Shown here: positions 34,701 to 43,146 of the stretch, piece after piece
Numbering within the stretch: position 1 is the first letter of the stretch
Layout of the letters: every line of letters begins with the position of its first letter
Source: Phenylobacterium sp.
Lineage (GTDB): Bacteria > Pseudomonadota > Alphaproteobacteria > Caulobacterales > Caulobacteraceae
Reading direction: 5' to 3'
DNA: 64,000 nt
NCBI RefSeq assembly: GCF_013822795.1
Contig: NZ_PNLB01000002.1
Location: 124,001-188,000, forward strand
Made by a program: the position numbers and the translations under genes
The notes under the pieces: generated by a model
Database searches by the model: none
Told to the model about the DNA's origin: nothing
The model's input: the letters and a program-made list of their open reading frames with translations, nothing else

Positions 34701-35457
34701 CGGCCGAGCCCAAGGTCCCAGAGGAGGATGCGACTAGGTGCCCCTGATTGCTCAAGGTTTGGATGACGCCCAGATTGACGACGGCCCCAAGTCGGTTCTC
34801 TCCGTCTTGGACGGTCGCGTCGAGGGAAACCACGCCGGAGTTTGTGAAGGTCGTGATCGTGCCGCCGCCCATGTTGGCGACGCCTGCCACCAGATTCCGA
34901 GCGCTGCCGCCCGGGGCTGCGCCCGTGATCTGGACGACGCCGGTGGTGCTGATGAGGCCGGTATTGGCCAGGGAGCCGACGTTGCCATTGCCAGCCGTGG
35001 ACAGGCCGGCGATGACGTTGTTGAACCCAGCTCCGCTGGCGATCGTGCCGACGGCGCTGATCGTGCCGTTATTGTTGGCGGCGCTCACCGTCCCGGCTCC
35101 GGCAAGGAAGGCCGCCGCAATCGATCCGTCGCCCGAGATGGTGCCGTTCAGCCGGACGAGGCCGCTGCTTAGGAAGGTGCCGACCGTTCCCGCCGTGATG
35201 AGCGCGGCCAGCGTTCCGGGCGCATAGACATTCGAAGCGATCGTCCCCGCGTTCGTGAACGTCAGATTGCCGCCGATCCAGGCGATGCAGTCGTTGACGT
35301 CACCGACGACCGTCGAGTTAGTACTAAGATTGATGCACGCTGCTGCGGCGGCGGGCTGCGCCCCGCCTAGGTTCGCCCCTACGGCCAGGAGTGAGGCTCC
35401 CGCAAGCCATTGCACTCGGCCAAAGCGCTTGCCGCGCCCGCTCGTCATACGCCCCAT
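31786..35457 (-). CDS. Autotransporter (type Va) with beta-helix passenger
   Basis: About 1223 residues. The signal region is long (RGKRFGRVQWLAGASLLAVG to AAAAAC). The first about 350 residues repeat an SN/NSGxI motif every 20 or so residues (LQNSGAISGD, LSNSGTIIAP), then come three autotransporter-associated repeats of the form NxYxGGTTIxxGxL, and the linker VGSTTIRAGGTIAPGNSIGTL. The last about 280 residues are the membrane beta-barrel (YVGWGQAYGSWG, GLRLGALAGFSQSEF, final HLDLAVRF). It would be displayed on or released from the outer membrane, possibly as an adhesin. ATG 35457 is preceded by GGGGCGGG; an upstream GTG at 35475 is possible. Confidence 0.9.
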   Translation of the reverse strand: MGRMTSGRGKRFGRVQWLAGASLLAVGANLGGAQPAAAAACINLSTNSTVVGDVNDCIAWIGGNLTFTNAGTIASNVYAPGTLAALITAGTVGTFLSSGLVRLNGTISGDGSIAAAFLAGAGTVSAANNNGTISAVGTIASGAGFNNVIAGLSTAGNGNVGSLANTGLISTTGVVQITGAAPGGSARNLVAGVANMGGGTITTFTNSGVVSLDATVQDGENRLGAVVNLGVIQTLSNQGHLVASSSGTLGSAAGLLNAGMIGALQNSGAISGDRAVANSGTIFSLVNNGVMSANQIGLVNDGYIATLSNSGTIIAPTALAYGSTAVMTGLQNSGLIAGDIQNDTASNLIIAGGSGATIGTLTGVSAGIGQSDMGSIVNTNSDLVLASGNLLLNDHVDVTGHTLANSATLSLANNVTVTGAYRLSGGTMSGGSLSATAGFDLRSGEVSSILAGAAGATKNTAGVVILSGVNTYTGGTTITGGALQISSNANLGAASGDLVLNGGVLATTADIVTTRAVTLIGSSGFDVASGVELQLDGAASGAGGLTKLGAGTLILSDVNAYSGGTTITSGALQLGAGGTTGSIVGDVVNNSALVFNRANAMSLSGVISGTGRVEQLGSGVTMLTAVNSYTGGTTITDGTLVGAAAGFGGGTVLNNAALVIDQAADASFANAINGSGRLTKTGAGVLKLTGTSSLTGPTSVEEGKLSVNGSLAGSAVTVFSGAALGGSGTVGSTTIRAGGTIAPGNSIGTLRVNGDLVLAPGSTYAAEIAADGGGDQISVTGTATLTGANVVLTTLDPEISYQSGQRYSLVSAGSGIIGSFAGVTSASSFLDLALDPSTGGVALSISIKGGETGGGAPVVFQTAAQTANQYATALALNALPQTGETLGLYNSLLVLDGEAARGAFDQLSGEIHASTRAALIEESGLLRATGIERLRSAFGAVGAAPAPSGGSYVGWGQAYGSWGHVDATGGTAKLKRSTGGLLFGGDVAVKNGLRLGALAGFSQSEFELDKRMSSIESDNYHLGVYGGGQWGAVGVRLGASRSWHDLETRRSVAFAGFNDRMGADHRAETTQAFGEIGYRIDAGEAALEPFAGLAAVRLQADDLHELGGAAALTGHSEDVDVGVSTLGVRAAGGAQVSNMNLTVRGTLAWRHAVGDLDPAATLAFSGGDAFSIVGAPIAENAALIETGFDLRSEKNVTLGASYRGQIAKDAQDHAFHLDLAVRF

Positions 35458-35569
35458 AACCCGCCCCAAAAGCACATCTACAGATCGTGCCTTGCCTACG
35501 AAATCGTCGCTAAGTTGCTAACGCGAGCGCAAGACTTGGAATTTGTCGGATCGCCCCCAGGGGCTGGGG

Positions 35570-36721
35570 TCAGCGGGCGAGTCGGGTGAGCCCACGCCCG
35601 AGTTCTTCGATCACCGAGGTCCAGTCGCCCGGCGCCGTCTGGCGCAGCAGTCGATGGCTCGGATACCAAGGGCTGTCGTGGCGATCGAGCAGCCAGCGCC
35701 AATCGGGCACGAACGGGAGCAGCACCCATGCAGGACGACCCAAGGCCCCGGCCAGATGCACCGGCGAGGAGTCCACCGACACCAAGAGGTCGGCGATGCT
35801 CAGTATCGCCGCCGTATCCTCGAAGTCCTGGATCTCCCGATCCAGAGACTGGACCCTTAGCCCGGTCGGCGGCGAGAGAGCCTCGACGGCCTTCGGTCCC
35901 TTCTGAACCGCCAGAAATGTCAGGTCCAATTCAGCCAGCGGCGCGAAGTCCGCCAGGCTCATCGAACGGTTGGCGTCATTGGCGTGGGTCGGCCGCCCAG
36001 CCCAGACCAGAGCCACCAGCGGGCGCGGCAGCGCGGCGAGCCGCGCTCGCCAGGTCGCCACGCGCCTTGGATCTGGCTTGAGATAGGGCGCCTGGCCCGG
36101 AAGATCGCTCATGGCCAACCGCGTCACCATGGGAAGGGACATCAGCTCGCAATGCCGGTCGAAGGCCGGCGGAAGGCTGCCGCGCGCGGTGACGGCGTCG
36201 ACGCCGGTCATGCGCTCGGCCAGGGACAAGAGTTCGGGCGCCACTTCCAGGACCACGCGCGCGCCGCTGCGCGCCTTGGCCTCAGGCGCCATCCGCAGGA
36301 ACTGGAGCGTATCGCCAAAGCCCTGTTCGTCATGGATCAGCAGGGTCTGGCCTAGCATGGGCGCGCCATCCCAGCGTGGACGCTGCACTTTACGCTCGAT
36401 GCCCGCCGTGTGAGGCATTCGGTAGCGCCACTGATACTCCCGCCACCCGCGCTCGAAGTCGCCGAGCAGCAACAGGCTTTCCGCCAGATCGAAGCGAGCG
36501 GTGAAGTCGCCTGGCAGCCAATCCACGATCTGGAGCTGAAGATCGCGGGCCTCGGCGATGCGCCCCTGCGCCCGCACGGCGAGCGCCAGCAGGCGTATGA
36601 GGTTTATCGGCGCCGCGTCAGCCGTCAGTTGCGCGCGCAGCACGCCCTCGGCCTGCGCATGGCGGCCGGCGTTCATGAGTTCGCGAATAGCCTCCTCGGA
36701 GATCTGGTCCGGGGCGGTCAT
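35570..36721 (-). CDS. TPR-containing glycosyltransferase (GT9/GT41-like)
   Basis: A 383-residue protein. Residues about 10-100 form tetratricopeptide helices (AEGVLRAQLTADAAPINLIRLLALA; FDLAESLLLLGDFERGWREY). The rest is a GT-B type domain with WDGAPMLGQTLLIHDEQGFGDTLQFLR and the nucleotide-sugar side SVDSSPVHLAGALGRPAWVLL. Such TPR-GT proteins are common in alphaproteobacterial surface-glycan or flagellin-modification loci. The ATG overlaps the upstream TPR-sulfotransferase stop by four bases. Confidence 0.8.
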   Translation of the reverse strand: MTAPDQISEEAIRELMNAGRHAQAEGVLRAQLTADAAPINLIRLLALAVRAQGRIAEARDLQLQIVDWLPGDFTARFDLAESLLLLGDFERGWREYQWRYRMPHTAGIERKVQRPRWDGAPMLGQTLLIHDEQGFGDTLQFLRMAPEAKARSGARVVLEVAPELLSLAERMTGVDAVTARGSLPPAFDRHCELMSLPMVTRLAMSDLPGQAPYLKPDPRRVATWRARLAALPRPLVALVWAGRPTHANDANRSMSLADFAPLAELDLTFLAVQKGPKAVEALSPPTGLRVQSLDREIQDFEDTAAILSIADLLVSVDSSPVHLAGALGRPAWVLLPFVPDWRWLLDRHDSPWYPSHRLLRQTAPGDWTSVIEELGRGLTRLAR

Positions 36722-38799
36722 GACGCTAGTCCGCCAAGCGCCGTCAATAGCGGTTGCAGGTGCGAAGCATAGGCTTTCCAGCGGCCGGCCGAGGTCTTGT
36801 AGATCGGCTGGCGCACCTGCGCGAAGCTGGAGGTCTGCGCCAGGCGCCGGGTGTCGTAGAAGCGATCGTCCCAGGGAAGACCGAGCGCCGCCAGCAGCCG
36901 CCGAGTCTGGCCCTCCGGATCCTCCACCACGGCTTCGTAGTCCACCTCGATGAACCGCTCGGCCGGGAGCACCGCGCGCCAATGGTCGGTGAGCGCCTGG
37001 TAGTGGCGATAATAACGCCCGAGTTCAGCAAGGTCGTAGGCGAACTTCTGTTCGCCCGTGAACAGCTTGCTGTAGATCGACAGGCAGGTGTCCATGGAGC
37101 CGCGGCGGCAATGGATGATCCTCGCCCGCGGCAGGATCGCCCTGATCAGGCCCGCGTGAAGGTAGTTGGAGGGCATCTTGTCCACCACGTGGCGACGCCC
37201 GGATGCGAGCGGCCGAACGCGGGCCAGATAGGCCGCTCCCAGCTCGGCGAAACGGTCGGGCCCGAGCGTTTCGATGCATGACGGATAGCCGTCGAGGCCG
37301 CCGACCAACGCTTCGAGCGCCGACAGTTCGCCGGCGCCGTGGACGGCGGGGTGAGACGCGAGGATCTGTTCGATCAGGGCGCCGCCCGTACGCGGCATGC
37401 CGACAACGAAGATCGGCATTTCTGAGGCCTGACCCGTCTCGGCCAGGGCGTCGAGCCGTTCTCGCGTGAACGTGCGCGCGATGTCGCGCATGTGCTCGCC
37501 AGCGGCCTCCACGTCGAAGGTGAAGGTGGAGCGCTTCATGTGGTTGCCGGCGGCCAGGTGCTCGAACGCCGCGCCGGGTTGGTTCGCGTCGAGATAGGCC
37601 TTGCCCAGCGCGAAGTGCAGTCCCGTCCGGTCGTCGAAACTCGCAGGGCCGCCCACCAGCATTTCCATCTGGGTGATGTCCGGATCAGCCGCCTCAAACC
37701 GCTTAAGTTCCGCCCGATTGATCCAGGCGCGGGCGAAGTCCGGCCGTTCGGCGAGCACGACATCGAAACCCGACAGCGCCTCCGTCAGGCGGCCGAGCTG
37801 CATCAGCAGGTTGGCCCGATTGACCAGGGCGTCGGCCCGGCCGCCCGGCAGCCGCGCGGCCGTTTCGAAGGCGGCTAAGGCTTCATCCTGGCGGCTCGCG
37901 GCCTGCAGGATTTCGCCCAGGGCGTTATGCGTGTCGGCGCTGTTCGGGCCGGCCGTCACGGCCCGCCGGGCCGCATCCAGCGCGCGTTCCAGTCGGTCTG
38001 TCCGCCAGAGAATGCGCGCCTGCGCGGCCAGAGCGCCCGCATGATCAGGGGCGAAAGACAGCAAGGCGTCGAGCCGGCGCAGCGCCTCGCCCGGGCGGTG
38101 GCGCCGCAACTCGCATCCAGCCAGGTTGATGTAGGCCTCGGGCAGCCTTGGGTTGAGTTCGATGGCGCGCCGCGCGGCCTCAGCCGCCGCGTCGTACTGG
38201 CCAAGCTCGTTCAGCAGAAAGGCCATGTTGCTTTCAGCTTCGGCATAGGCTGAATTCAGCTCGAGCGCCCGCGTGTAGCTCAGCCGCGCCTTCTCAAGGT
38301 CGCCGAGACGCAGGTGGGAGTTGCCGAGATTATTGTGCGCAGCGGCGTTGTCGAGCTGCAGGTGGACGACGCGTTCCAGACAGGCGACGCTTTCCGTAAG
38401 CTCTCCCATCTCCTGCAGGATCACCCCCAGATTGTTCCAGGCTGAGGCCAGATGCGGATCCAGGGCCGTCGCCCGCCGGCCGGCCGCCGCCGCGCCCGGT
38501 AGATCGCCGCCCTGGCGCTTTAGTTCAGCGAGATTGCTTAGATAGAGCGCGGGCGCGCGCGGCGCGAGACACGCCTGCTGTACGTGCTGGATGGCCAGGT
38601 CGAGATTGCCATAGGCATGCGCCATCAGGCCGAGGATATGGAGCGCGTCGGCTTGGCCTGGCCACACCGCGAGGACCTGCTGGCACAACTGTTCGGCCTG
38701 CTCGGCCTGCCCGGCGTTCCAGTGGTCGTTAGCACGCTGGAGCGCTTCCTGAATGCTGAGGACGGAGGGTTGAGCGGTGGGAGCCGATTTGCGAGCCAT
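36718..38799 (-). CDS. TPR repeat protein with C-terminal sulfotransferase domain
   Basis: A 693-residue protein. Residues about 15-390 hold roughly ten TPR units (LGNSHLRLGDLEKARLSYTRALELN and similar). Residues about 440-690 are a sulfotransferase fold: the PAPS 5'-phosphate loop is VVGMPRTGGALIEQIL, followed by HVVDKMPSNYLHAGLIRAILPRARIIHCRR with the 3'-phosphate-binding Arg region, and an FIEVDYEAVVEDPE helix. In homologues the loop is usually PRSGTTL, so RTGGAL is a variant. It is co-transcribed with the TPR glycosyltransferase; the acceptor is unknown. Confidence 0.85.
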   Translation of the reverse strand: MARKSAPTAQPSVLSIQEALQRANDHWNAGQAEQAEQLCQQVLAVWPGQADALHILGLMAHAYGNLDLAIQHVQQACLAPRAPALYLSNLAELKRQGGDLPGAAAAGRRATALDPHLASAWNNLGVILQEMGELTESVACLERVVHLQLDNAAAHNNLGNSHLRLGDLEKARLSYTRALELNSAYAEAESNMAFLLNELGQYDAAAEAARRAIELNPRLPEAYINLAGCELRRHRPGEALRRLDALLSFAPDHAGALAAQARILWRTDRLERALDAARRAVTAGPNSADTHNALGEILQAASRQDEALAAFETAARLPGGRADALVNRANLLMQLGRLTEALSGFDVVLAERPDFARAWINRAELKRFEAADPDITQMEMLVGGPASFDDRTGLHFALGKAYLDANQPGAAFEHLAAGNHMKRSTFTFDVEAAGEHMRDIARTFTRERLDALAETGQASEMPIFVVGMPRTGGALIEQILASHPAVHGAGELSALEALVGGLDGYPSCIETLGPDRFAELGAAYLARVRPLASGRRHVVDKMPSNYLHAGLIRAILPRARIIHCRRGSMDTCLSIYSKLFTGEQKFAYDLAELGRYYRHYQALTDHWRAVLPAERFIEVDYEAVVEDPEGQTRRLLAALGLPWDDRFYDTRRLAQTSSFAQVRQPIYKTSAGRWKAYASHLQPLLTALGGLAS

Positions 38800-39047
38800 C
38801 GGATCGTGCGATTAGCGGATTCGGATTCTCCGCATCAACCGATGAATGCGGGCTCGTTGAGCTCCGCGAGCAAGATCAATCACAATCAGCCGCGGGTGAG
38901 GAGGTGTTGCGGAACGCGGGCCGGTCGGAAGCGCCCAAGTCGACTCGTCCGAGCGGTTGCGGTCAGTCTGCCCTCCACCAAGATTCTGGACAGGGCTTGA
39001 GTAAAGCTACAACCTCGACGACAGGATCCCTGGCCTGGAGCAATGCG

Positions 39048-39683
39048 ATGTCCGCACGGCGACACGCGCGCAGGACTTGGCATGCGTTGTGGTTGGGAGC
39101 GGCCCTCTCGGCGATTGCCCTTGGCGCTACGGCTGCACCCGCCGCAGTGAGTGCGACGGCCCGTGACGCGGCAATGCGCGAACTCAAGTCGCCGCAGGGA
39201 ATCGGCGGTTGCATACTTCTGGCTGTGCCCGTCAGCGTCCGGCGGGAGGCCCTCATCAGCGCCCTTGCCCGGCAGCCCACGCCTACCTCGTTTAAGGCGG
39301 CGGCCTCTGTCGTCACACCACAATGCGCTGGCCGGTCCTACTCAGCCGCCGATTTGCCATTGGTCGGATCAGTGGTGGCCGCACTGCACAAGTCAGCGGC
39401 CGCCGTAGCCCTCGCCCAGGAGTTCGGAGTTGGGCAGGAGAGCTTGGACCAAGCTTGGACGGCCGCCACGCGGGATGAGAAGGCGGCCTATTACGACGCG
39501 GCCGAGGAGTTTCTCCGGCCGGGCGGCGCCATGACGCCGCGTGTTCTCGACGTCGCCCCGCTCGCTCGGAAGACAGGCCTGATGATGGCCACCGATGAGG
39601 CCGCAGAGCCCAGCCTTCGCACCTACTTCATATACACGGCGTTGAGTGAGAGATCGGAGGCTGTGCTGAGGAGCGCACGCTAG
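39048..39683 (+). CDS. Secreted protein of unknown function
   Basis: A 211-residue protein with a clear signal peptide (SARRHARRTWHALWLGAALSAIALGATAAPAA). The mature part is alanine-rich, largely helical and has two cysteines (GGCILLA; VTPQCAG) that could pair in the periplasm. I recognise no family. GGAG at 39037-39040, seven bases before the ATG, decides the start; the reading frame continues open upstream but without a better signal. It stands alone. Confidence 0.65.
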   Translation: MSARRHARRTWHALWLGAALSAIALGATAAPAAVSATARDAAMRELKSPQGIGGCILLAVPVSVRREALISALARQPTPTSFKAAASVVTPQCAGRSYSAADLPLVGSVVAALHKSAAAVALAQEFGVGQESLDQAWTAATRDEKAAYYDAAEEFLRPGGAMTPRVLDVAPLARKTGLMMATDEAAEPSLRTYFIYTALSERSEAVLRSAR

Positions 39684-39815
39684 ATCAGCGCATCCGCGAG
39701 CCAAGCAAGTTGCGCATGGCTCAGCTCCGCTCGCAACCTCCCAGATCGCCTCTCGTTCGTGCTTTGCCGGAATGGTGAGCCACGCCGCCGGTGAACCGCC
39801 TCGCGGGCCTCAAGA

Positions 39816-40241
39816 TCAGAACAGCCTTGGATCGAACTTGAACGGCTCATTGGCCTGCAGGCGCAGTAATGCGGCCGCTGGATGGCGCGGATTGACGAGA
39901 CTGTTTCGCTCCTGCGGGACGACCGCGCTCGGGGCTCGGAGCACCAGCGCCTCGCCTCGGCTCAGAAAGTCGTCGCCGACCGCGCGCGGATCACCGGGTA
40001 GGTCTTCCAGTTCAAGGACTGGGGCGTCGTCGGGAACATGGATGGATAGTAGACGGTAGTCGTTCCGTAGAAGCTCCGGCGGCAGGTCGAAACGCACCAG
40101 CACTTCGAGAACCGCCAGGCTGGGGCTGGCCGCCGTATAGATCATAGGTCGTCCAGGCGAGTTCCAACGCCCGCCGAATAGGCGCGCGCCCTCCCCGTCC
40201 AGACCGGCGACGGGGGCCATCGTCAAGCGATGGACGATCAA
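39816..40241 (-). CDS. RES-domain toxin (NAD-degrading), apparently intact
   Basis: About 141 residues from a TTG (40241) that overlaps the antitoxin stop (TTGA); an internal ATG at residue 8 is an alternative start. The RES signature is complete: GARLFGGRWNSPGRPMIYTA and LAVLEVLVRFDLP with Arg25, Tyr35 and Glu46, then VPQERNSLVNPRHP and a C-terminal FKFDPRLF. RES toxins of Xre-RES modules degrade NAD+ and arrest growth unless bound by the antitoxin. All conserved positions I can see are kept, in contrast to the altered antitoxin next door. Confidence 0.82.
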   Translation of the reverse strand: MIVHRLTMAPVAGLDGEGARLFGGRWNSPGRPMIYTAASPSLAVLEVLVRFDLPPELLRNDYRLLSIHVPDDAPVLELEDLPGDPRAVGDDFLSRGEALVLRAPSAVVPQERNSLVNPRHPAAALLRLQANEPFKFDPRLF

Positions 40242-40612
40242 GCGGCCGGACCGTGGGCGATCCGACACAGAGACCGCTCGACGCGCTGAGAGCCGATGTC
40301 GGTGTCGGCCAGTGAAAGCGGCGCTTCGCCGGAAAGTACGCGATTGGGCCGCCCTAGCCAGATCATCGCCTGTTGGCCGGCGTCTCGGCGATGATTGAAG
40401 GTGCGCCGGGGCACGGCGTAGGCTTCGATCGCCGGAGAGCGCAAATGGGTCGTTAACAGGACATCTTCCACCGCGACCGGCGGCAGGCCCTTGCGGGCCT
40501 GGCGCACGAGTTCGAGCCGGCTGGCGCGGCGATCGGCCACGAGTTCGCCCCCGAGCAGTTCCTGGATGTTGGCGACAGCGGCCACGGGGGCGCCTCCTGC
40601 AGTATGCCGCAC
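40238..40612 (-). CDS. Xre/ParS/MbcA-type antitoxin with apparent internal deletion
   Basis: A 124-residue protein. The N-terminal part up to VPRRTFNHRRDAGQQ matches the DNA-binding end of RES-partner antitoxins. The C-terminal toxin-binding part begins AMIWLGRPNRVLSGEAPLSL and ends RVERSLCRIAHG. In typical relatives about 30 residues (an SxESDRLxRxARxxxLAxxVFG stretch) separate the two; here they are joined directly, so an in-frame deletion is likely. It might still bind the toxin, since the C-terminal domain is present. Stop and toxin start overlap, as in intact modules. Confidence 0.7.
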   Translation of the reverse strand: MRHTAGGAPVAAVANIQELLGGELVADRRASRLELVRQARKGLPPVAVEDVLLTTHLRSPAIEAYAVPRRTFNHRRDAGQQAMIWLGRPNRVLSGEAPLSLADTDIGSQRVERSLCRIAHGPAA

Positions 40613-40809
40613 GTCCAGCGGCGAATAGCTGGCCAGTCACTGAGCGCCTGGCCGCACCGGCATTCGCCCGGCGCGCTTTGAACCTCACGGGCGGGGTTGT
40701 CGAGGCCGCGCTCCGATCGGCTGGTTGAGGCGCTCCCCCGGCGCGGCAGGGGCCGTAACGCCCATGGCGCGCCGGGGCTACGTGCGCGATCGGAGCCTCA
40801 AGGCGGAGC

Positions 40810-41925
40810 TCAGCCGGGGTCCCGAGCTTGAGCCAACCGACTAACCGCGTCGTCAGCCTTGGCCCGCCACCAGTCGCGGGCGGCGGCCACTTCGGCGGCG
40901 TAGGCGGAGACCTCGTTGGCGCGTCGGACCGCCTGGACGAGCGCGCCGCTCAGGACGACCTCGGCCGACAGAAAGCTGTTCGTCGGGACAATGCCGCCGT
41001 CGTTCGCCTTTGTGCATAGATCGGCGAGGTCGCCAACCGCCGGCAGGCGTTCAATGAGGCCCGTCCAATAGCTCCGCAGCTCATCGAACCTGGCTTCAAG
41101 CTTCGGCTCGATCGGAATGGCGCCCCCGGCGGTCTCTGTTTCCTGCAACTGGCGTATGACGAACTCTCGGGCCAGCAGCGCGTCTTGATCAAGGGGCTCG
41201 ACCGCAATCGGCGCCAGTCGGTTCAACTCCAACAGCACTCGCAGTTGGGCGTAACCGATGGACTCGTTCGTACGGGCCCGAGGCTCCCGGGCGTCGAGAG
41301 GCGCTGAATCTAGACCGGCGGCGGTCAGAAATCGGTGACAAAGCTCGGAGTTGTGGGATGCAGGAACAATGAACGGGCGCAGCGTGGCCTCGGCGAGCGC
41401 TACGGTCGAGCCTCCGAGATAGAGTTCGGACGAGCGCCGGTAGCGTTCGATGAGCGCCGGCGACGCCTCGGCTAATTCCAGGCGCTCCTCCCCCCTCCCC
41501 AACCCCCATTTGACGGCTTGCTGCCACATGGAGGGGATGAGGCGTCGTGGGTCTCGCAGCCCATAGACGACGACGAACTCCTGGGCGCCGCTGACATCAC
41601 GGATCAACGCGAGCGCCGCGTCGTCGAACTCGTCAAGGCTGAAGTCTTCGGCCGAAATCAGGAGCGTGTGGGCTTCCAGCTCGTCGACCTGTTGCAAGGC
41701 CTGCTCCCAGCTCAGGGAGGAGCTTGAAAGCCTTACGGTCTTGCGCCCCAGTCGCTCCAGGATTTCCCAAGCAAGCGTTGGGTGCCCCTCGACACCTTCT
41801 TCTCCGGGCGCCGACGGATAACAAACCCCGGAACTTGCTAGAGCTTTTCTATTTCGGGCGAGCATCCCCTGAATAGCCGTCGTGCCGGTCTTGGAGGGCC
41901 CAACATGCAGTATAATACGTTCCAT
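40810..41925 (-). CDS. Sulfotransferase-like protein
   Basis: A 371-residue protein beginning MERIILHVGPSKTGTTAIQ, the PAPS-binding loop of sulfotransferases, followed by SAEDFSLDEFDD and VVVYGLRDPRRLIPSMWQQAVKWG (3'-phosphate region). The last about 100 residues are helical and may be a coiled tail. It could sulfate the surface glycan whose genes follow, or a lipid. The first codons are unusually AT-rich, which may favour translation initiation. Confidence 0.75.
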   Translation of the reverse strand: MERIILHVGPSKTGTTAIQGMLARNRKALASSGVCYPSAPGEEGVEGHPTLAWEILERLGRKTVRLSSSSLSWEQALQQVDELEAHTLLISAEDFSLDEFDDAALALIRDVSGAQEFVVVYGLRDPRRLIPSMWQQAVKWGLGRGEERLELAEASPALIERYRRSSELYLGGSTVALAEATLRPFIVPASHNSELCHRFLTAAGLDSAPLDAREPRARTNESIGYAQLRVLLELNRLAPIAVEPLDQDALLAREFVIRQLQETETAGGAIPIEPKLEARFDELRSYWTGLIERLPAVGDLADLCTKANDGGIVPTNSFLSAEVVLSGALVQAVRRANEVSAYAAEVAAARDWWRAKADDAVSRLAQARDPG

Positions 41926-42491
41926 TTACTACTCTATACGCACGCGAGCTGTAGTTCCCGGCCCGCAATACGCCCATCGATCACCAGGAGCAAGCCGACC
42001 TGGGCCGTACGGTCGCGCAGCAAAGGGTTTCTTCCACTCCCAGCGCGTGATGCTCGCGGGGCGCTACACATCGGTGTGACTCTGGTCCGCGCGGGGCGCA
42101 GCTATCGCACCCGGAAGTATTGCCCGTCCTGCGCCATCGCATCCAACATCTCCGCGACGTCGAGCGCGTCCTCATGGTCCATGTCGTCCTGGGGCTCGTT
42201 GCCACCAGGGCCGGCCACCCGGTGAAGCGATCAAGCACCGCCCACCTTTGCGCCGCGGCCCGCACTTCAAACCGCTTGCTCCAGCTGCGCATCGGCGCCC
42301 CGCGTCTCCGTAATGTGCGCGTCTGCTTTGCCAGCCCAACGATGCGATCAGCCAATCCCTGAGGCGCCTGGCCTTGCGGAGCAAGAGGTTGCGGATTTGC
42401 ACAGTGAAGCTTCAATATATATCGCTAGGCTTCTCTCGCCCGCTGAGCCCGTCTCGCTCCGCACTTTGGAAGCTTGTTCAACACTCCCGAC
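41926..42491. other. Intergenic region with possible gene remnants
   Basis: About 565 bases without a solid gene. One minus-strand 26-codon ORF (42102-42182) is listed separately. An AT-rich pocket near 42410-42430 (CAATATATATCG) may be the promoter of the resolvase-like gene. Confidence 0.4.
42102..42182 (-). CDS. Possible very small protein (26 residues)
   Basis: ATG at 42182, stop TAG at 42102-42104. It reads MDHEDALDVAEMLDAMAQDG then QYFRVR, an acidic amphipathic helix with codon use rich in GC at third positions like the neighbours. A GTG in the same frame 36 bases upstream would lengthen it. No family recognised; it may equally be the tail of a lost gene. Confidence 0.25.
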   Translation of the reverse strand: MDHEDALDVAEMLDAMAQDGQYFRVR

Positions 42492-42962
42492 ATGTTGCGT
42501 ATCGGCTACCCTTCAAAGGACGATCAGAATCCGGAGGCGATCGCGGCGCTCATGCACGCGGGATGCAATGTCGTGCGCTGCGAGGATCTCGATGTTGGAG
42601 CGCCGCGCGCAAGGCTTGAAGCGATCCTGAGTTTCATGGCCCCCGACGACCGACTGGTCGTTCGCCGCCTTGGCGCGCTTGGCGGGCCGCGCGCGACGCT
42701 CCAGCTGCTCGATCGGCTGAACGCATGCGAGGCGATCCTTGAAGTTCTCGAGCCGCCCTTCTCAAGCCAAGGCCCGGCCGGCGATGCGCTGCGTGCAGCG
42801 CTCGGGCTCTCGCCGGACGCCCCGGCCGAAAAGCCTTTGCGGCGCACCAGGCCAGACGCCATTCGTGATCTCCGGCGGATCGGCCGCACGCCAACGGAGA
42901 TCGCAAAGCAACTTGGCGTGTCGCGGATGACGGTGTGGCGGGCCTTGAAGTCGGCCAACTGA
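42492..42962 (+). CDS. Resolvase-like protein lacking catalytic arginines, with C-terminal HTH
   Basis: A 156-residue protein. The start LRIGYPSKDDQNPEAIAALM mimics a serine-recombinase N-terminus (IGYxRVSTxDQN), but two residues including the Arg before the catalytic Ser are missing. The DRLGR motif region reads RLGALGG (60-65), losing both active-site arginines. The C-terminus IGRTPTEIAKQLGVSRMTVWRALK is a clear Hin-type helix-turn-helix. It probably binds DNA without recombining, perhaps as a regulator of the surface-glycan genes. ATG 42492 is chosen; a TTG at 42474 is in frame. Confidence 0.75.
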   Translation: MLRIGYPSKDDQNPEAIAALMHAGCNVVRCEDLDVGAPRARLEAILSFMAPDDRLVVRRLGALGGPRATLQLLDRLNACEAILEVLEPPFSSQGPAGDALRAALGLSPDAPAEKPLRRTRPDAIRDLRRIGRTPTEIAKQLGVSRMTVWRALKSAN

Positions 42963-43146
42963 GCCCTTGAGCGTCGACGCCGTCCGGCTCGCGCGGTTCG
43001 AATGCCCCTAAGCCCGGAGACGGGTCAGCCGAACCGCGGGCTGGCGCGTTGCCACGATGACGCCATGTAACTATGGACCTCATCCTCGACGCTCCCCGCC
43101 CGAGCTCCCCCGCGCAATGCGCTGACGTCTCGCTTCGGAACCCTGC

